From assembly GCA_964541895.1 (NCBI GenBank), contig CAZISM010000196.1, positions 1 to 7,726 on the forward strand: DNA of 7,726 bases, written 5' to 3'. Under the pieces are notes generated by a model. It saw nothing but the letters and a program-made list of their open reading frames with translations. It was not told the origin of the DNA and made no database searches. The position numbers and the translations under genes were made by a program. This DNA is from CAZISM01 sp964541895 (GTDB lineage Bacteria > Zhuqueibacterota > Zhuqueibacteria > Residuimicrobiales > Residuimicrobiaceae). Of the stretch, positions 6,711 to 7,726 are shown piece after piece (positions within the stretch are counted from its first letter, which is position 1; every line of letters starts with the position of its first letter).

Positions 6711-7457
6711 ATGGCCCTTTCCTATTCCGATCTGCTGCAGTTAAAACGCTGGAACACACCGACGATCTATAACGGCTGGGAGGCCATCACCCGGCATGAT
6801 CGCACCCGCGGCTGGTTCAATCTGGACGAGACGCGCGACTTTATGCCGCAGATGGGGCCTATGGTGGGCTATGCAGTGACCGTGGCTATCGAGCCCTCCA
6901 ATCCGCAGCATGCGCAAAACGGCCGGGCCTGGTCAGAGTATCGGCGTTATGTCGCCGGTCTGCCTTTTCCAAAAATTGTCATTGTTCAGGATCTGGACAA
7001 GCCGCAGGTGATCGGCTCATTCTGGGGGGAAGTGAACGCCAACGTCCATCGCGCGCTCGGCTGCGTAGGCACCATCACCGACGGAGCGGTGCGTGACGTG
7101 GACGAAATGACCAATGCCGGTTTTAAAGCTCTGGCCAGGCGCACCTGCGTCGGTCATGCCTACAGCACACCGCTGCGCTGGAATTGCGAGGTGGATGTCT
7201 TTGGATGCCGAATCCGGCCAGGCGCTCTGATTCATGCCGATAAACACGGTTTTCTGGTCATACCGGAGGAGGATCAGGAGCGTCTGTACGAAGCCGCCTG
7301 TTTTATGGATGCCAACGAATGCCGGACCGTGATCGATGCGGCGCGAAATTCCACCGGCGCGTCCACAGACCAGCTGCTGGATAATCTCGACCAGGCCGGT
7401 AAACTCTTTGCAGGTGCGCTCAATGCAAAATGGGGCGAGCGGGGTGAGTGGACCTGA
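6711..7457 (+). CDS. RraA-family protein (RraA-like / HMG aldolase-type)
   Basis: The protein has 248 residues, with no signal peptide or membrane segment, so it is cytoplasmic. The core shows the RraA/dimethylmenaquinone methyltransferase-like fold signature: MVGYAVTVAI (51-60), WGEVNANVHRALGCVG (105-120), TDGAVRDVDEM (123-133) and HADKHGFLVIPEE (175-187). R128-D129 followed by xxE is the RDxxE/D part of the metal and substrate motif shared by RraA-like 4-hydroxy-4-methyl-2-oxoglutarate aldolases. The chain is longer than E. coli RraA (about 160 aa) at both ends, so it belongs to the larger RraA-like group rather than to the RNase E inhibitor itself. Activity as a class II aldolase or decarboxylase on a 2-keto acid is family-based inference. 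It starts 5 nt after the GH2 stop, which suggests joint expression and perhaps a role in handling a sugar acid released from glycans. Confidence 0.87.
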   Translation: MALSYSDLLQLKRWNTPTIYNGWEAITRHDRTRGWFNLDETRDFMPQMGPMVGYAVTVAIEPSNPQHAQNGRAWSEYRRYVAGLPFPKIVIVQDLDKPQVIGSFWGEVNANVHRALGCVGTITDGAVRDVDEMTNAGFKALARRTCVGHAYSTPLRWNCEVDVFGCRIRPGALIHADKHGFLVIPEEDQERLYEAACFMDANECRTVIDAARNSTGASTDQLLDNLDQAGKLFAGALNAKWGERGEWT

Positions 7458-7497
7458 GCCGCCGGCGTTTCGCGCAGCGAGGTTTTCTGACATACGT

Positions 7498-7726
7498 TTA
7501 AAAATCGATTGAAAAACTTTCTAACACAGCAGCACCATTTTCCGCAGCAGCCGGATGGCACTGAGAATCACGTCACGGTCCCGCGAGTGGGCATTGACCA
7601 TAATCCAGGCGCGACCCTAGTCGGAGGAGCGATGGGCGTCGTCACTGGCCACGCCCCAGATTTTTTTGCCCGCGGACAGCACCTGGTCCCATAAAAATTG
7701 ATTGTCAAAACCCTCCTGGTCATGGA
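7498..7726 (-). pseudogene. C-terminal fragment of a PHP-domain phosphoesterase-like protein, disrupted
   Basis: Read on the minus strand from the window edge, the frame starting at 7724 encodes EGFDNQFLWDQVLSAGKKIW and then GVASDDAHRSSD. This matches the last metal-binding motif of PHP-domain (polymerase and histidinol phosphatase) proteins, where the DDAH Asp and His bind metal. A TAG stop at 7619-7617 then interrupts the frame. It is followed in the same frame by GRAWIMVNAHSRDRDVILSAIR, the expected continuation of such proteins. The match then fades; another frame gives GAAVLESFSIDF and ends at TAA (7500-7498), a plausible original C-terminus. One nonsense change plus one frameshift suggests decay or consensus errors. 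The 5' part lies beyond the window, so the enzyme's substrate cannot be judged. It is convergent with the RraA-like gene, and I see no clear terminator between them. Confidence 0.65.

Noticed and set aside
6010..6759. Minus-strand open frame of 249 codons overlapping the GH2 and RraA-like genes
   Set aside because: It is antisense to well-supported coding sequence and shows no domain, signal peptide or ribosome binding site.
7509..7694. Plus-strand open frame of 61 codons at the right end
   Set aside because: It is antisense to the PHP-like sequence, has no ribosome binding site, and its translation has no recognisable features.

Overview
The window looks like part of a metagenome-assembled or draft scaffold from a Gram-negative-type bacterium. 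The coding DNA is moderately GC-rich, genes start behind clear AGGAG-type ribosome binding sites, and three exported proteins carry classical signal peptides. The gene content (a pair of periplasmic M16 peptidases, one with a C-terminal lipoprotein-carrier-like extension, next to a GH2 glycosidase and an RraA-family protein) recalls uncultured FCB-group lineages of the KSB1/Calditrichota/Zixibacteria kind. That taxonomic guess is weak inference.

Layout. Positions 1-75 hold nothing I can assign. A strong hairpin with a T tract (76-117) closes a small minus-strand gene (165-353) for a DUF2892/YgaP-like two-helix membrane protein. A divergent intergenic region (354-614) follows; it contains an imperfect 15-bp stem-loop and a possible plus-strand promoter. 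Four plus-strand genes then run in tight series: an M16 zinc metallopeptidase with the HxxEH motif (615-2105), a second M16 protein lacking HxxEH but keeping the R/Y pair and carrying a C-terminal LolA-like domain (2163-4262), a secreted GH2-type glycoside hydrolase (4307-6705), and an RraA-like protein (6711-7457) starting 5 nt after the GH2 stop. The right edge (about 7498-7726) holds the C-terminal end of a minus-strand PHP-domain phosphoesterase-like gene that has an in-frame TAG and an apparent frameshift, so it reads as a pseudogene or as poor consensus.

How the genes fit together. The two M16 proteins have complementary sets of active-site residues, as in bacterial M16B heterodimers and mitochondrial MPP, so they most likely form one periplasmic peptidase. 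GH2 and RraA are probably translationally coupled and may belong to a carbohydrate or sugar-acid pathway. Short spacings (57, 44 and 5 nt) and the absence of terminators allow a single transcript, but a link between proteolysis and glycan breakdown is not shown by the sequence.

The GH2 gene is interrupted by a run of exactly 100 Ns (4885-4984). The 55 bases before the gap (4830-4884) are identical to the 55 bases after it (4985-5039). Removing the Ns and one copy gives a single in-frame 747-residue GH2 protein. The gap is therefore almost certainly an assembly artefact, and the two apparent GH2 fragments are one intact gene. I found no convincing undescribed system; the most useful observations are the false gap, the split M16 active site, the M16-LolA-like fusion and the broken PHP gene.
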